In this document: piece after piece, positions 42,045 through 51,170 of the stretch
Layout of the letters: the number at the start of each line of letters is the position of its first letter
Numbering within the stretch: the first letter of the stretch is position 1
Assembly: GCA_005880795.1 (NCBI GenBank)
Contig: VBGP01000008.1
Span: forward strand, 1 to 64,000
Reading direction: 5' to 3'
Source of the DNA: Chloroflexota bacterium
GTDB taxonomy: Bacteria > Chloroflexota > Dormibacteria > Dormibacterales > Dormibacteraceae
Length of the DNA: 64,000 bases
Notes under the pieces: model-generated
What the model was told of the DNA's origin: nothing
Database searches by the model: none
Seen by the model: only the letters and a program-made list of their open reading frames with translations
Made by a program: the position numbers and the translations under genes

Positions 42045-43013
42045 ATGGAGCGTGTGAACCGCCGGGGCGCCGCCCTCAGGACGGCGCTGGCGCTGACCTG
42101 CCTCATCCTGCTGGTCGAGTTCGCTGGGGGGCTGGTCTCGCACTCCCTGGCGCTCCTGTCGGACGCCGGCCATGTCCTGACGGACGTCTTTGCCCTCGGC
42201 CTGGCCTGGTTCGCCGTCGAACAGTCGAAACGCCCCGCTGACCGTCGCCGCAGCTACGGCTACCAGCGCGTGAGCATCCTGGCCGCCCTGGTCAACTCGG
42301 TGACCTTGATCGTGATCGTGATCGCCATCGCTTACGAGGCCGTGCGCCGTCTGGCCAGCCCGGAGCCTGTGCAAGGGTGGGTGGTGATCGCCACGGCGAC
42401 GATCGGCCTGGCCATCAACTCGTACGTCATCTTCGGGCTGCGCGGAGAAACGAGGAGCCTGAACATGCGAGCGGCACTTCTGCACGCAGCGGGCGATATT
42501 GGCGCCTCGGTCGGGGTCGTCATCGCAGGTGCCGTGATCCTGCTGACCGGCTGGCTCTATATCGACCCGATCCTCTCGCTCGGCATAGCCGCCTTGATTG
42601 CCTTCGGAGCCTGGAGGATCGTGCGGGAAACCGTCAACTTGCTCCTGGAGGGGACGCCGCCCGACATCGACCTGTCCGCGGTGACCGACGAGATCACGCA
42701 TACGTCCAGGGTCGTGAGCCTCCATGACCTGCACGTCTGGGCGTTGTCCTCGGAAGATACAGCCCTCAGCGTCCATGTAGTGGTCGGGGACTGTCCGCTG
42801 GGCGACGCCGAGCATCTGGTCCGCGACCTGGAGCAGCGCCTATGCGGGCACTTTGCGATCGGGCATACCACGATCCAGGTCGAGAGCTGCCACCCCTGCG
42901 GCGAGATCCATCACGGCGCGGGCGAGCACAACCACCCGCACGAACATTTGACCTTTACTTCTGGGGAACCAGCGCCTCCTCGCGCTGCAAGATCCTCCGC
43001 GCCACCGCGATAG
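42045..43013 (+). CDS. Zinc/cadmium cation diffusion facilitator (CzcD/ZitB-like)
   Basis: 322 residues. Six helices carry LLSDAGHVLTDVFALG and LHAAGDIGASVGVV, the paired His/Asp metal sites of the Zn-type CDF. The cytoplasmic C-terminal domain includes HDLHVWALSSEDTALSVH, and a His-rich tail (HPCGEIHHGAGEHNHPHEH) binds metal. It exports Zn2+ or similar ions. It is of a different subgroup from the CDF at 37214. Its last 59 bases overlap the convergent 42955 gene. Confidence 0.9.
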   Translation: MERVNRRGAALRTALALTCLILLVEFAGGLVSHSLALLSDAGHVLTDVFALGLAWFAVEQSKRPADRRRSYGYQRVSILAALVNSVTLIVIVIAIAYEAVRRLASPEPVQGWVVIATATIGLAINSYVIFGLRGETRSLNMRAALLHAAGDIGASVGVVIAGAVILLTGWLYIDPILSLGIAALIAFGAWRIVRETVNLLLEGTPPDIDLSAVTDEITHTSRVVSLHDLHVWALSSEDTALSVHVVVGDCPLGDAEHLVRDLEQRLCGHFAIGHTTIQVESCHPCGEIHHGAGEHNHPHEHLTFTSGEPAPPRAARSSAPPR

Positions 43014-44652
43014 CCGAGGCGTACGTCGAGTCCATCCCGCGATAGCTGAGGCCGCGCGCTCCGAGCGTGCGCGCCTGGGTGTACGGGGTGTCTGACGCGT
43101 AGTGGACGATGCCGAGGTCGAAGTGTGCCTGTGCCATGTTGACGCTCTCATTGACGGGGTAGCGATCTGGCTGGCCGATCTCGTAGCAAGCGTCGAGGTA
43201 GGGCCCCGCCTCCATCTCGACCACCGTGTAGCGTCCCTGGTAGTAGAAGTCGAGGTAGTCGCGGTTCTGCAGGAAAGTCCCGCGCACCGTCACCGCACGC
43301 TGGTTGTCCAGCGCTGATCCGTAGACAAGGTTGGGCTGCACGTCGCTTGCGGTAAAACAGTTGTCCAGCCAATACGTGTTGCCGGAGTGCTCGTTGTAGA
43401 CCGCGTTTGGGATCATCACGTCTCCGACGTCGGCGTTGAGGGTGGCCGCCTTGCCGAGCACGTACACGCCGGCGACCCATGCGGCCTGCTCCGCGACCTG
43501 ACGCAGGATGTGATACGCGGCTTCACCGAGCGGGTAGTCCACGTTGAGAATGCAGGCGTCCGACTCGCGCAGCTTTCCCTCGTCGACGGCGCCGACTCGC
43601 GGGTCAATCGCGGAGGCATCCAGCTTGGACAGCATGAATACCTGCGCCGCCGAGTCGACGCCGGTGCCGACGGCTGGAATGTGGCGGACGCCATTCGCCG
43701 CCTCCAGCTCCGCGCGCCACTTGCGCAGCCGCTCGCGCTCGGGGTGCACGTCGAAGACCTGGCGGGCTCCGTAGTAGAGCCAGTTCTGGCGTGATGCCCG
43801 GCTGTGCCCGGCCTCGAGCTTGCGCCTTTCGGAGTCGAGGTCTCGGTCCGACTTGCCGATCCAGTCGACGATCTCGTTCTCGATCCGTCGGGCCACGCCG
43901 GTCAGCACGTTGACCAGGCTGTGCGCGTTGGACGAGACGAAGTAGACCGGCGCGTCGCGCGCGCCCAGGTCGTCCATCGCCGCCGCGATAGGCAGCCACC
44001 AGCGGCTCGCGTTGCGCGCAAACCCGAGGTGACTGCCGCCGATGAGGCGAAGGACGACGCGGCACTCTTCGCGCTTTATGACGGCGAGGTTGGCGTCGAA
44101 GCCGTCGCCCCATGCGTCGTGCAGGCGCCGCCAGTCGTCCTGGGTGGCGCCTGCGGCATGCCTGGCCTCGTCCTCCGAAAGATCGACATCCTGCAACAGC
44201 CGGTGCAGCTTGTTCCACTCGATCTGAAACGCGACGAGGGTGGGCACGAGGTCGTCGATGTCAGAGGCGGACGCAATTAGCACCGCCAGCGTGTTCTTGC
44301 CGTCGTGGTACCAGCGCCGGCGTCGGGCGGGGGCCTTGACGGCCTGCCAGCCCATGATGTCCTCGCCGAGCACCGCTTTGAAGCCCTGCGGGCTCTGGCC
44401 CATGATCACCCTCCGGCAGTGGTTGATCGCGGCCGGCAGGCGCCGCACCGCATAGAGCAGCGCGCCCATGTCGGTCTGGGGCTCCGCGGCCATCGGATGC
44501 AGCACCGAGCCCATGAGGAGATGGGCCTGGACGAGCGACTCGACCTTGATGTCGCCCGAGCTCTGCAGCATGGTCGTGTACGTGCGGACGTACAGCTCGA
44601 CCGCGTGCTTGCCGCTCCAGCCCGCGCTTGGCGACCCTGGGGGAGCTTCCAT
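42955..44652 (-). CDS. Large uncharacterised protein with nucleoside-phosphorylase-like C-terminal region
   Basis: 565 residues. I do not know the family with confidence. The N-terminal half is helical with Trp/His-rich patches (NHCRRVIMGQSP, RRRRWYHDGKNTLAVLIAS). The C-terminal half, from about 340, has alternating strands and helices. TVVEMEAGPYLDACYEIG resembles the MEA-containing substrate loop of purine-nucleoside phosphorylases, and GDVMIPNAVYNEHSGNTYW resembles their early loops. It may bind a nucleoside or its analogue. It has no signal peptide and stands alone on this strand. Confidence 0.6.
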   Translation of the reverse strand: MEAPPGSPSAGWSGKHAVELYVRTYTTMLQSSGDIKVESLVQAHLLMGSVLHPMAAEPQTDMGALLYAVRRLPAAINHCRRVIMGQSPQGFKAVLGEDIMGWQAVKAPARRRRWYHDGKNTLAVLIASASDIDDLVPTLVAFQIEWNKLHRLLQDVDLSEDEARHAAGATQDDWRRLHDAWGDGFDANLAVIKREECRVVLRLIGGSHLGFARNASRWWLPIAAAMDDLGARDAPVYFVSSNAHSLVNVLTGVARRIENEIVDWIGKSDRDLDSERRKLEAGHSRASRQNWLYYGARQVFDVHPERERLRKWRAELEAANGVRHIPAVGTGVDSAAQVFMLSKLDASAIDPRVGAVDEGKLRESDACILNVDYPLGEAAYHILRQVAEQAAWVAGVYVLGKAATLNADVGDVMIPNAVYNEHSGNTYWLDNCFTASDVQPNLVYGSALDNQRAVTVRGTFLQNRDYLDFYYQGRYTVVEMEAGPYLDACYEIGQPDRYPVNESVNMAQAHFDLGIVHYASDTPYTQARTLGARGLSYRGMDSTYASAIAVARRILQREEALVPQK

Positions 44653-44723
44653 GGGCCGAATATAGCCCGCCGACTTACAAAACCATGAGGAAGGCGGGAT
44701 CGGATGTGTGCGTAATTGAATTC

Positions 44724-45452
44724 ATGACAAGCCTCTTGAAAGCCCGACCCCTTCGCATCGCCGGCCTCGCCTTCGGCGCGGTCGCGGTGGCCGGCGCCGC
44801 CATCGTGATCACAGCCTCGGCCTCGGGCATGACCTTCAACCTTCGGCCTTCCGGGTCGGCACCGCAGGGAGACGCCGCAGTGACCGCGGCCGGCCCTTCA
44901 TCCACCGCCTGCAGCGATTTCATGAAGCACTTTGCGGTCGAGATCGGCAAGACACAGGCCCAGATCAATGCCGCCTTTCAGAAAGCCATCGCCGAAACCC
45001 TGGCCGACGAGGTGAAGAGCGGTCAGCTCACACAGGCCCAGGCCGACGCGCTTAAGAAGAAGCTCGCTAACCAGACGCCGTGCACGCTGCCGGCGGCGGG
45101 TCACAGCGGCTCGACGGCCAAGCCCGCAATCGCCGCGTACATGCAGCAGTACATTGCGGCTGCCGCTTCGGCGCTGGGGATCACCCAGGCGCAGCTCACT
45201 GCGGACCTCAAGGCCGGCCAGTCGCTCTCCCAGGTGGCGGCGGCCCAGCACGTTTCGGAAGCGGACTTCCGGACGAAGGTGATCGCGAACCTCAAGCCTG
45301 TGCTTGACCAGGCGGTGAGCAACAAGACGATCACCGCCCCCCAGGAGCAAGAGCTGCTGAACCGATTGCAGACCGGAACGCTCCCGCTTTGGAACACGCC
45401 GGCGAAAAGGGTGAAGCCGACGCCCGCAGCGTCGCCAAAAGCCTCGGCTTAA
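44724..45452 (+). CDS. Secreted or membrane-anchored helical repeat protein
   Basis: 242 residues. An N-terminal hydrophobic helix (about 12-32) acts as anchor or signal. Two helical modules follow, one at about 70-130 (VKSGQLTQAQADALKKKLA) and one at about 150-215 (ALGITQAQLTADLKAGQSL, then SVNKTI-like). Both share a pattern of short helices with ITQAQL/LTQAQ. A Pro-rich tail ends it. This pattern recurs in many high-GC environmental genomes with no assigned function. Alternative starts at 44628 and 44685 exist. Its stop shares TTAA with the convergent gene. Confidence 0.65.
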   Translation: MTSLLKARPLRIAGLAFGAVAVAGAAIVITASASGMTFNLRPSGSAPQGDAAVTAAGPSSTACSDFMKHFAVEIGKTQAQINAAFQKAIAETLADEVKSGQLTQAQADALKKKLANQTPCTLPAAGHSGSTAKPAIAAYMQQYIAAAASALGITQAQLTADLKAGQSLSQVAAAQHVSEADFRTKVIANLKPVLDQAVSNKTITAPQEQELLNRLQTGTLPLWNTPAKRVKPTPAASPKASA

Positions 45453-45817
45453 TTCAACTCTTCAGGAGGCGGGGTTCCGCCGAGACGGCGCATCAGCTCC
45501 TCGAGGAGCTGGCGGGTCTCCGGGTCGGCCATCAGCCGCTCCTGCATCTGTTCGGCCGAGCGGCGGATCTCGGGGTCGGACATCAGGCGCTCGGACATCG
45601 CCTCGAACCGCGTTGTCATGTCCTTCATCGCGCTCTCCTGCGCCACCTGGATCAGGATCGGTTGGCTCGCCGCGGCTGCCACGGCCTCAGCCTGAGCGCG
45701 GACCATCTCGATCCCTTTGCAGCCCAGGCACTCGCCCTTGAGCCCGCAGTGACAGAGCTGGGGACGCAGGCGATCGAGCGCTGCGTGAAGGTCGGAAAGG
45801 TCGATGGGTCCGGCCAC
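45449..45817 (-). CDS. Hypothetical protein with CxC...CxxC cluster
   Basis: About 122 residues, not recognised. Residues 20-35 contain CHCGLKGECLGCKG, a likely metal-binding cluster. A long amphipathic helix rich in Met, Glu and Arg follows (MKDMTTRFEAMSERLMSDP and two similar steps), suggestive of oligomerisation. GTG 45817 is my best start; the frame is open further but composition is unnatural. It begins 10 bases after the acyl-CoA synthetase stop and is probably co-transcribed. Confidence 0.55.
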   Translation of the reverse strand: MAGPIDLSDLHAALDRLRPQLCHCGLKGECLGCKGIEMVRAQAEAVAAAASQPILIQVAQESAMKDMTTRFEAMSERLMSDPEIRRSAEQMQERLMADPETRQLLEELMRRLGGTPPPEELN

Positions 45818-45827
45818 GCCAGCAAAT

Positions 45828-47510
45828 CTACGAGGGTTTCGACTTCCCCGTGTACATGGCCTCGATCTGGTCGTGATAGTGCTCGGCCACCGGCTTGCGC
45901 TTGACATCCATCTTCAGCGAGAGCTCGCCCGCCTCTTCGGTGAAGTCGTGCGGAAGCAAGGTGAAGTACTTGACCGTCTCCCAATGTCCAAGCTGGGTGT
46001 TGACCTCGTCGAGCGTCGCCTGGATGGAGGACTTGAGAGCAGCCTCGTCGAGCCCCTGCTTGCGGGCGGCATCCCAGTCGGGCACCACCAGCGCGGTGAT
46101 GTAGGGCTTACCCTCGCCGACGACGATGGCCCGGAGCACCAGCGGGTTGCGCTGCATCGCGTGCTCGATTGGCATCGGCGCGATGTACTTGCCGCCCGCG
46201 GTCTTGAACAGGGACTTCTTGCGGTCGGTGATCTTGAGGAAGCCGTCGCTGTCGAACTCGCCGATGTCCCCGCTGTAGACCCAGCCGTCCCTGAGCATCT
46301 CGGCCGTCTCCGCCGACTTGTTGTGGTAGCCGACCATGTTGCCAGGGCCCTTGACCAGGATCTCCCCGTCATCCGCGATCTTGATCTCCACGCCAGGAAA
46401 CGGCTTTCCGACGGTCAGGAACCTGTGTTCGTAGAGGGTGTTGGAACACACCCCTGACGACGTTTCGGTCATACCCCACCCATTGAGGATCGGCACGCCT
46501 ATCGACCAGAAGAACTCCTCGATCTCTCGGGCGAGTCCTGCGCCTCCGCTGATGTAGAAACGGAGCCGTCCGCCGGTGAGCCGCTTGCGCAGCGACTTCA
46601 GGACTAGCCGCTCGGCCAGCGCGTGCTGCGCGCTGAGCAGCGGTCCAGCTTGGCGAGCGTGGAATCGGCGCGACCCGGTGCGGATCGCCCAGTTGAACAA
46701 CCTGCGCTGCAGCGGGCTCGCCTCTCGCACGCGAGCCATCACCGCCGCGTACATCTTTTCGTACACCCGGGGGACGCTGCACATGATGGTCGGCTGCACC
46801 TCGGCCAGCTCTTCGACGAGGTGGTCGGAGCCACGCGAGATCCACGTTTCAGCGCCGTACACGATGCCGATGAAGATTTCGTTGATCCGGCCGAAAACGT
46901 GTGCGTACGGAAGGTAAGACAGCGACACGTCCTGGTCGGTGACAGGGTGGACCTTCACCGCGGCCCGGCTGATGTCGACCAGGTTGCGGTGGGCAAGCTC
47001 GACGCCCTTGGGCACCCCGGTCGTGCCCGACGTGTAGACGATCGTGCACAGGTCGTCGGGACGGAGTCTGGCGAGGCGGGCGCCAATCTCGCCGAGCTGC
47101 GTCGGGCCCGCTTCAATCCAGGCTGGAACGTCCCGCTCGATCAGCGCAATCTGCTGCATGGGCCCGCCGACCTTGAGCTTTGCCGCTAGCTTGGAATCCG
47201 ACGCGATGGCGAACGTGGCGTCGCAATCCTCTGCGATCGTCTGCGTTGTCTCCGCGGTGAGGTTGGTGTAGATGGGGACCGTGACCGCGCCGATCGCCTG
47301 AATTGCAAAGTCGCAGTAGAGCCACTCATAGCGGTTCTCCGCAAGCAGGACCACGCAGTCGCCCGCCTTCACGCCGGCGCCCACCAGCGCAGATGCGATC
47401 GACAGGACGTGGCGGATCGAGTCGCTCCAGGACTTGACCTGCCAGCTCTCGCCTTGACGGTGGTGCAGAAGCGCACGGCTTCCGTATCTCGCCGCCTGGC
47501 GGAAGAGCAC
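45828..47510 (-). CDS. Long-chain acyl-CoA synthetase (AMP-binding, FadD15-like)
   Basis: At least 560 residues. It activates fatty acids to acyl-CoA through an acyl-adenylate. Motifs are the P-loop YTSGTTGVPKG, GWGMTETSSGV, YSGDIGEFDSDG and the hinge ITDRKKSLFKTAGGKYI with the catalytic region past it. It lies directly downstream of greA. Homology appears to begin about 15 residues before GTG 47510, but no ATG, GTG or TTG lies in frame in the gap after greA; the next upstream in-frame start is GTG 47681, deep inside greA. An ACG after AAGGA near 47565 is a speculative alternative. Confidence 0.85.
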   Translation of the reverse strand: MLFRQAARYGSRALLHHRQGESWQVKSWSDSIRHVLSIASALVGAGVKAGDCVVLLAENRYEWLYCDFAIQAIGAVTVPIYTNLTAETTQTIAEDCDATFAIASDSKLAAKLKVGGPMQQIALIERDVPAWIEAGPTQLGEIGARLARLRPDDLCTIVYTSGTTGVPKGVELAHRNLVDISRAAVKVHPVTDQDVSLSYLPYAHVFGRINEIFIGIVYGAETWISRGSDHLVEELAEVQPTIMCSVPRVYEKMYAAVMARVREASPLQRRLFNWAIRTGSRRFHARQAGPLLSAQHALAERLVLKSLRKRLTGGRLRFYISGGAGLAREIEEFFWSIGVPILNGWGMTETSSGVCSNTLYEHRFLTVGKPFPGVEIKIADDGEILVKGPGNMVGYHNKSAETAEMLRDGWVYSGDIGEFDSDGFLKITDRKKSLFKTAGGKYIAPMPIEHAMQRNPLVLRAIVVGEGKPYITALVVPDWDAARKQGLDEAALKSSIQATLDEVNTQLGHWETVKYFTLLPHDFTEEAGELSLKMDVKRKPVAEHYHDQIEAMYTGKSKPS

Positions 47511-47592
47511 GCCGACGGTCGTGCGGTCGGAGATAGTCTCAGGATCGATTTCGGGCGCTGCGGCCGGCGTGGTCCTTAGAGAGGACGTGGTG

Positions 47593-48057
47593 TTACTTGA
47601 CCGCCTTGACCGTGAGGGTGAGAGTCCCGGCTGGCACGCCCACCGTGACCTTGTCGCCTTTCTTCTTGCCGACCAGCGCACGCCCCACAGGAGAGTCGAC
47701 CGAGATTCGGCCGGCCGACGGATCGCTCTCCACGGCGCCCACGAGGTGATATGTCTCGGTCTCGCCTTCGTTGTCGACCACCTCGATCGTCGAACCAGGA
47801 CCGATGACGCTCGAATGCGTGTCCCTGATGATCTGAGCGCGACCGATCATCTCCTGGAGCTCGTAGATGCGGCCGTCCAGAAGTCCGACTTCCTCTTTCG
47901 CCTGCTCGTACTCGGGGTTGTCCTCGATGTCGCCAGGCTGAAACGCTTCCTTCAATCGCTCGCCGGCTTCGGCGCGCCGTTTCAGCGCAACATCGAGGTC
48001 GCGCTTGAGCTTCTCGAGCCCCTCGGGCGTCAGCAAAACAGGTTCGGTTAGATCCAT
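47593..48057 (-). CDS. greA: Transcription elongation factor GreA
   Basis: 154 residues. The N-terminal coiled coil (about 8-75) includes GDIEDNPEYEQAKEE with the acidic tip that enters the RNA polymerase secondary channel. The C-terminal FKBP-like domain has VESDPSAGRISVDSPVGRALVGKKKGD. It rescues backtracked polymerase by stimulating transcript cleavage. ATG 48057 has TAAGG 8 bases upstream; TTG 48063 is two codons earlier. Confidence 0.92.
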   Translation of the reverse strand: MDLTEPVLLTPEGLEKLKRDLDVALKRRAEAGERLKEAFQPGDIEDNPEYEQAKEEVGLLDGRIYELQEMIGRAQIIRDTHSSVIGPGSTIEVVDNEGETETYHLVGAVESDPSAGRISVDSPVGRALVGKKKGDKVTVGVPAGTLTLTVKAVK

Positions 48058-48089
48058 TCCCAAGCCTTAACTGAATAATAGCCCGGCGT

Positions 48090-48398
48090 ATGGACCCCTC
48101 CGATCTCAGGGCCGAGCTCGCCGAACGGCTGGCGAATAGTACGCCAATCGATGCTGAAACGTTCAACGCGGCCTGCTTCATGCTGACCCGCGCGCTCGAG
48201 CAGCTGGAGCTCAGTGTGCCCGACGCTGCGCCTCTGGTGCGCCGGCTGCTGCGGGTGGCCGGTCGCGTCGTGATCGACACGGGAATGCCGGATTCGTCAT
48301 CGGACACCTGGCCCAACACGAGGGAGATGGCGCTGCAGTGGATCGACGAAGCGCTGCGGGCTCTCGGCTACGAGGCGCGCCCGGCCGAACCCGCTTAG
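48090..48398 (+). CDS. Small hypothetical helical protein
   Basis: 102 residues, not recognised. It is mostly helical and acidic, with leucine-rich stretches (AELAERLANS, LTRALEQLEL, LVRRLLRVAGRVV). It is divergent from greA with a 32-base gap and has no membrane helix. The C-terminus (MALQWIDEALRALGYEARP) looks like a compact helix pair. Its TAG shares TTAG with the stop of the convergent TadG-like gene. Confidence 0.55.
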   Translation: MDPSDLRAELAERLANSTPIDAETFNAACFMLTRALEQLELSVPDAAPLVRRLLRVAGRVVIDTGMPDSSSDTWPNTREMALQWIDEALRALGYEARPAEPA

Positions 48399-50584
48399 TT
48401 GATCAGCCGCGCGGCCGGCGGGGCCGGCGAGTAGTTCGGGTTGAAGTCGATCCCGGCGTTCGCGCTACCTGTGACCTTGGCCGCGTATGCGATCACCTGG
48501 CCGGCCAGGGGCGAGGTGTCGGAGCCGAGGATGTCCCAGCTCGCCGTCGGCGAGTAGATGGTTCCGATGTACTGCGTGAAAGCATTGCCGTTGAGCTTCT
48601 GGTAAGAGCAGGTGCTGCCGGGCTGCTGGTAGATGATGATCCAGTTGTACTGCTCGCCCGAGAACACGTGGGTCGAGCCGTTGCCGTTCTGGTCGAGGCA
48701 GTTGTTGCCGGCGGGAAACCAGAACTGCACGGCTCCCGGCGTGACCTTGGAGTTGGCGCAGGGCGCGTTGACATCGCCCGTCCCGGAGGCCGGTGTGATC
48801 TGGCAGTAGTTCTCATTGGCGACGTCGCCACCGTTGTACGGCGACCATTCGAGCGACATCGCGTTGTTGTCCTGGGGAACCGTGGCCGCGGGCGGGCAGT
48901 TGGCGAAGCACTGCGGCGTGATCTCGGGCGCGGGCGGCCGGCACTGGGTGCCGCGGCTCTGCGCATCGCAGGTGAACGTCGCCGTGATGTTGTTGGCGGC
49001 GATCTTGCATACCGAGACTGTCACGACCGGGCAGATCCACCCGCCCCGTCCAAGGAGAAGCGTCCCTGTGTACGGCCCGACTCCGACCGCCGGCGGTCCG
49101 CCACCGTCTGTCCAACCGGGTGCCAGGTAAGTCCCGACGAACGAGAAGTTGTTGCCGTTGCCGCCGGGGTAGGTCTCGCATCCAGACGGGTCGACGTACA
49201 CGTTGTAGTACTGGGCGCCGGGTGCGTTCTGGGTGATGTTGACGTTGATGCCGGTGTCGTTCGAGTCCAGGTTGCTGGCTTGAACGCACGCTGAGGGCGC
49301 GCTCTCCCGGCGGCAGCCGGCCCCACCGAAGCAGGAGTTCCCAGCTACGGTCGGGTCGACGAAGCGGTCATAACGGACCGACGTGAGCTCAACACCCCAG
49401 TTGCCGCCGCTGCCGTTGTGCTTCAGTCCGTTGCCCACTGGCACCACGGCCACGGACACGTTGAAGCTTCCATCGCATCCGCCCCAGAACGAAGAGGTGG
49501 GCCCGTTCGTCGAGCCTGGCTTGCTCCAGAGCACCTCGCCGGGCGGCTTGAGCTCGTTCGAGGTCATCCCACCGTGGGACGTATAGCCGCCGTTCCAGGT
49601 GTAGACACCCGCGTCGAGGAAGTAGCACGTTCCGCCGTTGATCGACCAGTTGTTGTACGTCCCAGGCGTCATCTCCACGTAACCGCCACGGTTGAACGTG
49701 GCTCCGCCCAGGCCGTAGTAGGCCTGTGACGTCGCGGTGTAACCCGGGTCGGGCAGGGTGGGCGCGGGCACGACCGGGTTCCCGATCGTGTCACCTCCGT
49801 TGCACCCGAGAGGGCCCGGCGGGTAGGGGATGAAGCCTGGCGTCGAGTTGTAGCAGTAGTACTGCGCCGCGTTGCAGTTGGAACCGGCCTGTCCGTAGCA
49901 GTTGCCGGCAAGGTGCAGGTTGGCGTCGACGCACGCCGTCCCGTTCGTGTAAGCGTCGCCCAGGATCGTCAGTGTGCCGGCCCCCTGGAGCTGCGTCGCG
50001 CAAGCGTTGGGGCTCAACGTCAGAAGGGCAGGCGTCTGCCGCTGGTTGCCGACGATGGAGGTCGCCGTGGCGCTGATCCCGACCGCGGGCGAGCCGCCGA
50101 AGATCTGGATGAACGCCAGGGGCAGGTTGTGATTCGTCGTGTAGGAGAACTGATAGCCGTTGAACTGCGTGTTCGTTGCGGTGATATCCAGCGTGTAGCC
50201 GCCTGCGAAGGTGTCGTGCCAGCTGTCTTGCGGCAGGTTGTTGTTGGGCGGGACGCCGACGGTGGTCGACGTGTGGCTGCTGGACGAGAGTCCCGAGTAG
50301 ATGCGCAGGTTGGCTTCGTACACCGCCACCGACTGCGGGATGACGGTGTTGACAAGGTCGTTGTAGTCGGGATAGTTGTCGTACCAGTCGCCCGCGGCAA
50401 GAGCTGCAGCGTCGACCGCGGTCTGCTGGTCGCGACGGTCGACATAGGCGCGGCCGGAGTCGATCGCGAGGCCGAGCATGCCGAACAGCACGAGGATCAG
50501 CAGCGCGATCAAGACGATCGCCTGGCCCTCCTGCAGGCTCCGCTTCGGAGACTTAGTTCGAATATTCGGCACGGTAAATCGCAT
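48395..50584 (-). CDS. TadG-like (Flp pilus assembly) membrane-anchored protein, cassette B
   Basis: 729 residues. The N-terminal Tad module has QEGQAIVLIALLILVLFGMLGLAIDSGRAYV (split here for length: the helix spans about 20-42) and the RRDQQTAVDAAALAAG run typical of TadG. The rest is a large extracytoplasmic domain rich in Asn, Gly, Thr and paired Cys with no VWA MIDAS visible. It contains ECM-like repeats such as TNGTACVDANLHLAG. Such proteins sit at the cell surface. The start, ATG 50584 (or GTG 50575 or 50614), overlaps the upstream TadE gene by 32 bases. Confidence 0.75.
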   Translation of the reverse strand: MRFTVPNIRTKSPKRSLQEGQAIVLIALLILVLFGMLGLAIDSGRAYVDRRDQQTAVDAAALAAGDWYDNYPDYNDLVNTVIPQSVAVYEANLRIYSGLSSSSHTSTTVGVPPNNNLPQDSWHDTFAGGYTLDITATNTQFNGYQFSYTTNHNLPLAFIQIFGGSPAVGISATATSIVGNQRQTPALLTLSPNACATQLQGAGTLTILGDAYTNGTACVDANLHLAGNCYGQAGSNCNAAQYYCYNSTPGFIPYPPGPLGCNGGDTIGNPVVPAPTLPDPGYTATSQAYYGLGGATFNRGGYVEMTPGTYNNWSINGGTCYFLDAGVYTWNGGYTSHGGMTSNELKPPGEVLWSKPGSTNGPTSSFWGGCDGSFNVSVAVVPVGNGLKHNGSGGNWGVELTSVRYDRFVDPTVAGNSCFGGAGCRRESAPSACVQASNLDSNDTGINVNITQNAPGAQYYNVYVDPSGCETYPGGNGNNFSFVGTYLAPGWTDGGGPPAVGVGPYTGTLLLGRGGWICPVVTVSVCKIAANNITATFTCDAQSRGTQCRPPAPEITPQCFANCPPAATVPQDNNAMSLEWSPYNGGDVANENYCQITPASGTGDVNAPCANSKVTPGAVQFWFPAGNNCLDQNGNGSTHVFSGEQYNWIIIYQQPGSTCSYQKLNGNAFTQYIGTIYSPTASWDILGSDTSPLAGQVIAYAAKVTGSANAGIDFNPNYSPAPPAARLIN

Positions 50585-51170
50585 ATGCGGTGATGACGAT
50601 GTTGTTGCCGACAACTTGCTGGATGATCGGAGTGACAGGCTGGAACGTGTACCAGAGCGTCACCTTGATGGCCTCATTGCCCACGGCGGGTGTGACGACG
50701 TTGCAGCCCGCGCCGAGGTTGGGCGGCGGGTAGGTGCCCAATCCACCGCGAGGACCGTTGGGTGTTCCGTTGCCGGCTTGGCTGGGATCGGTGATGAAGA
50801 TCCAGCCCGTGTTGGCCGCAGGGAGCGAGGGTGACCCCAGCGCGACGCCGTTGTTGGGCAGGGGACCGTTGGGGCACGCGGGGTTGTTGGCCAGGTTCAT
50901 GATCACGGCGTGGCCTGTGATCGCGGTGGCCACGTCGCTGTCGGTTGGCCACGTATGCGTCGCGCCGTTGGGGTCGACGAAGTAAGAGGCCCGGACCGCG
51001 ACACGCGCACCTTCGTTGGCCGCCTGCTGCAAAGTTATGTAGAGGTAGAGCGCTCGTCCGAAGTCGATGATCCCGAAGGTGAGCAGCAGGATGATCGGTG
51101 CGATGATCGCGAACTCGGTCAGGCCCTGCGACCGCTGGCTTCGGGAATACGACGCAGCTTTCTCTTTCAT
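50553..51170 (-). CDS. TadE-family protein, cassette B, second copy
   Basis: 205 residues. The TadE signature lies near the N-terminus: SQGLTEFAIIAPIILLLTFG, then DFGRALYLYITLQQAANEGARVAVR. Such proteins have one membrane helix with the conserved Glu 5 residues in, and act as pseudopilins in Tad systems. ATG 51170 overlaps the upstream stop (ATGA). A GC-poor insert follows the helix. The long N-terminal extension visible in the open frame is not supported by composition. Confidence 0.8.
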   Translation of the reverse strand: MKEKAASYSRSQRSQGLTEFAIIAPIILLLTFGIIDFGRALYLYITLQQAANEGARVAVRASYFVDPNGATHTWPTDSDVATAITGHAVIMNLANNPACPNGPLPNNGVALGSPSLPAANTGWIFITDPSQAGNGTPNGPRGGLGTYPPPNLGAGCNVVTPAVGNEAIKVTLWYTFQPVTPIIQQVVGNNIVITAYAIYRAEYSN

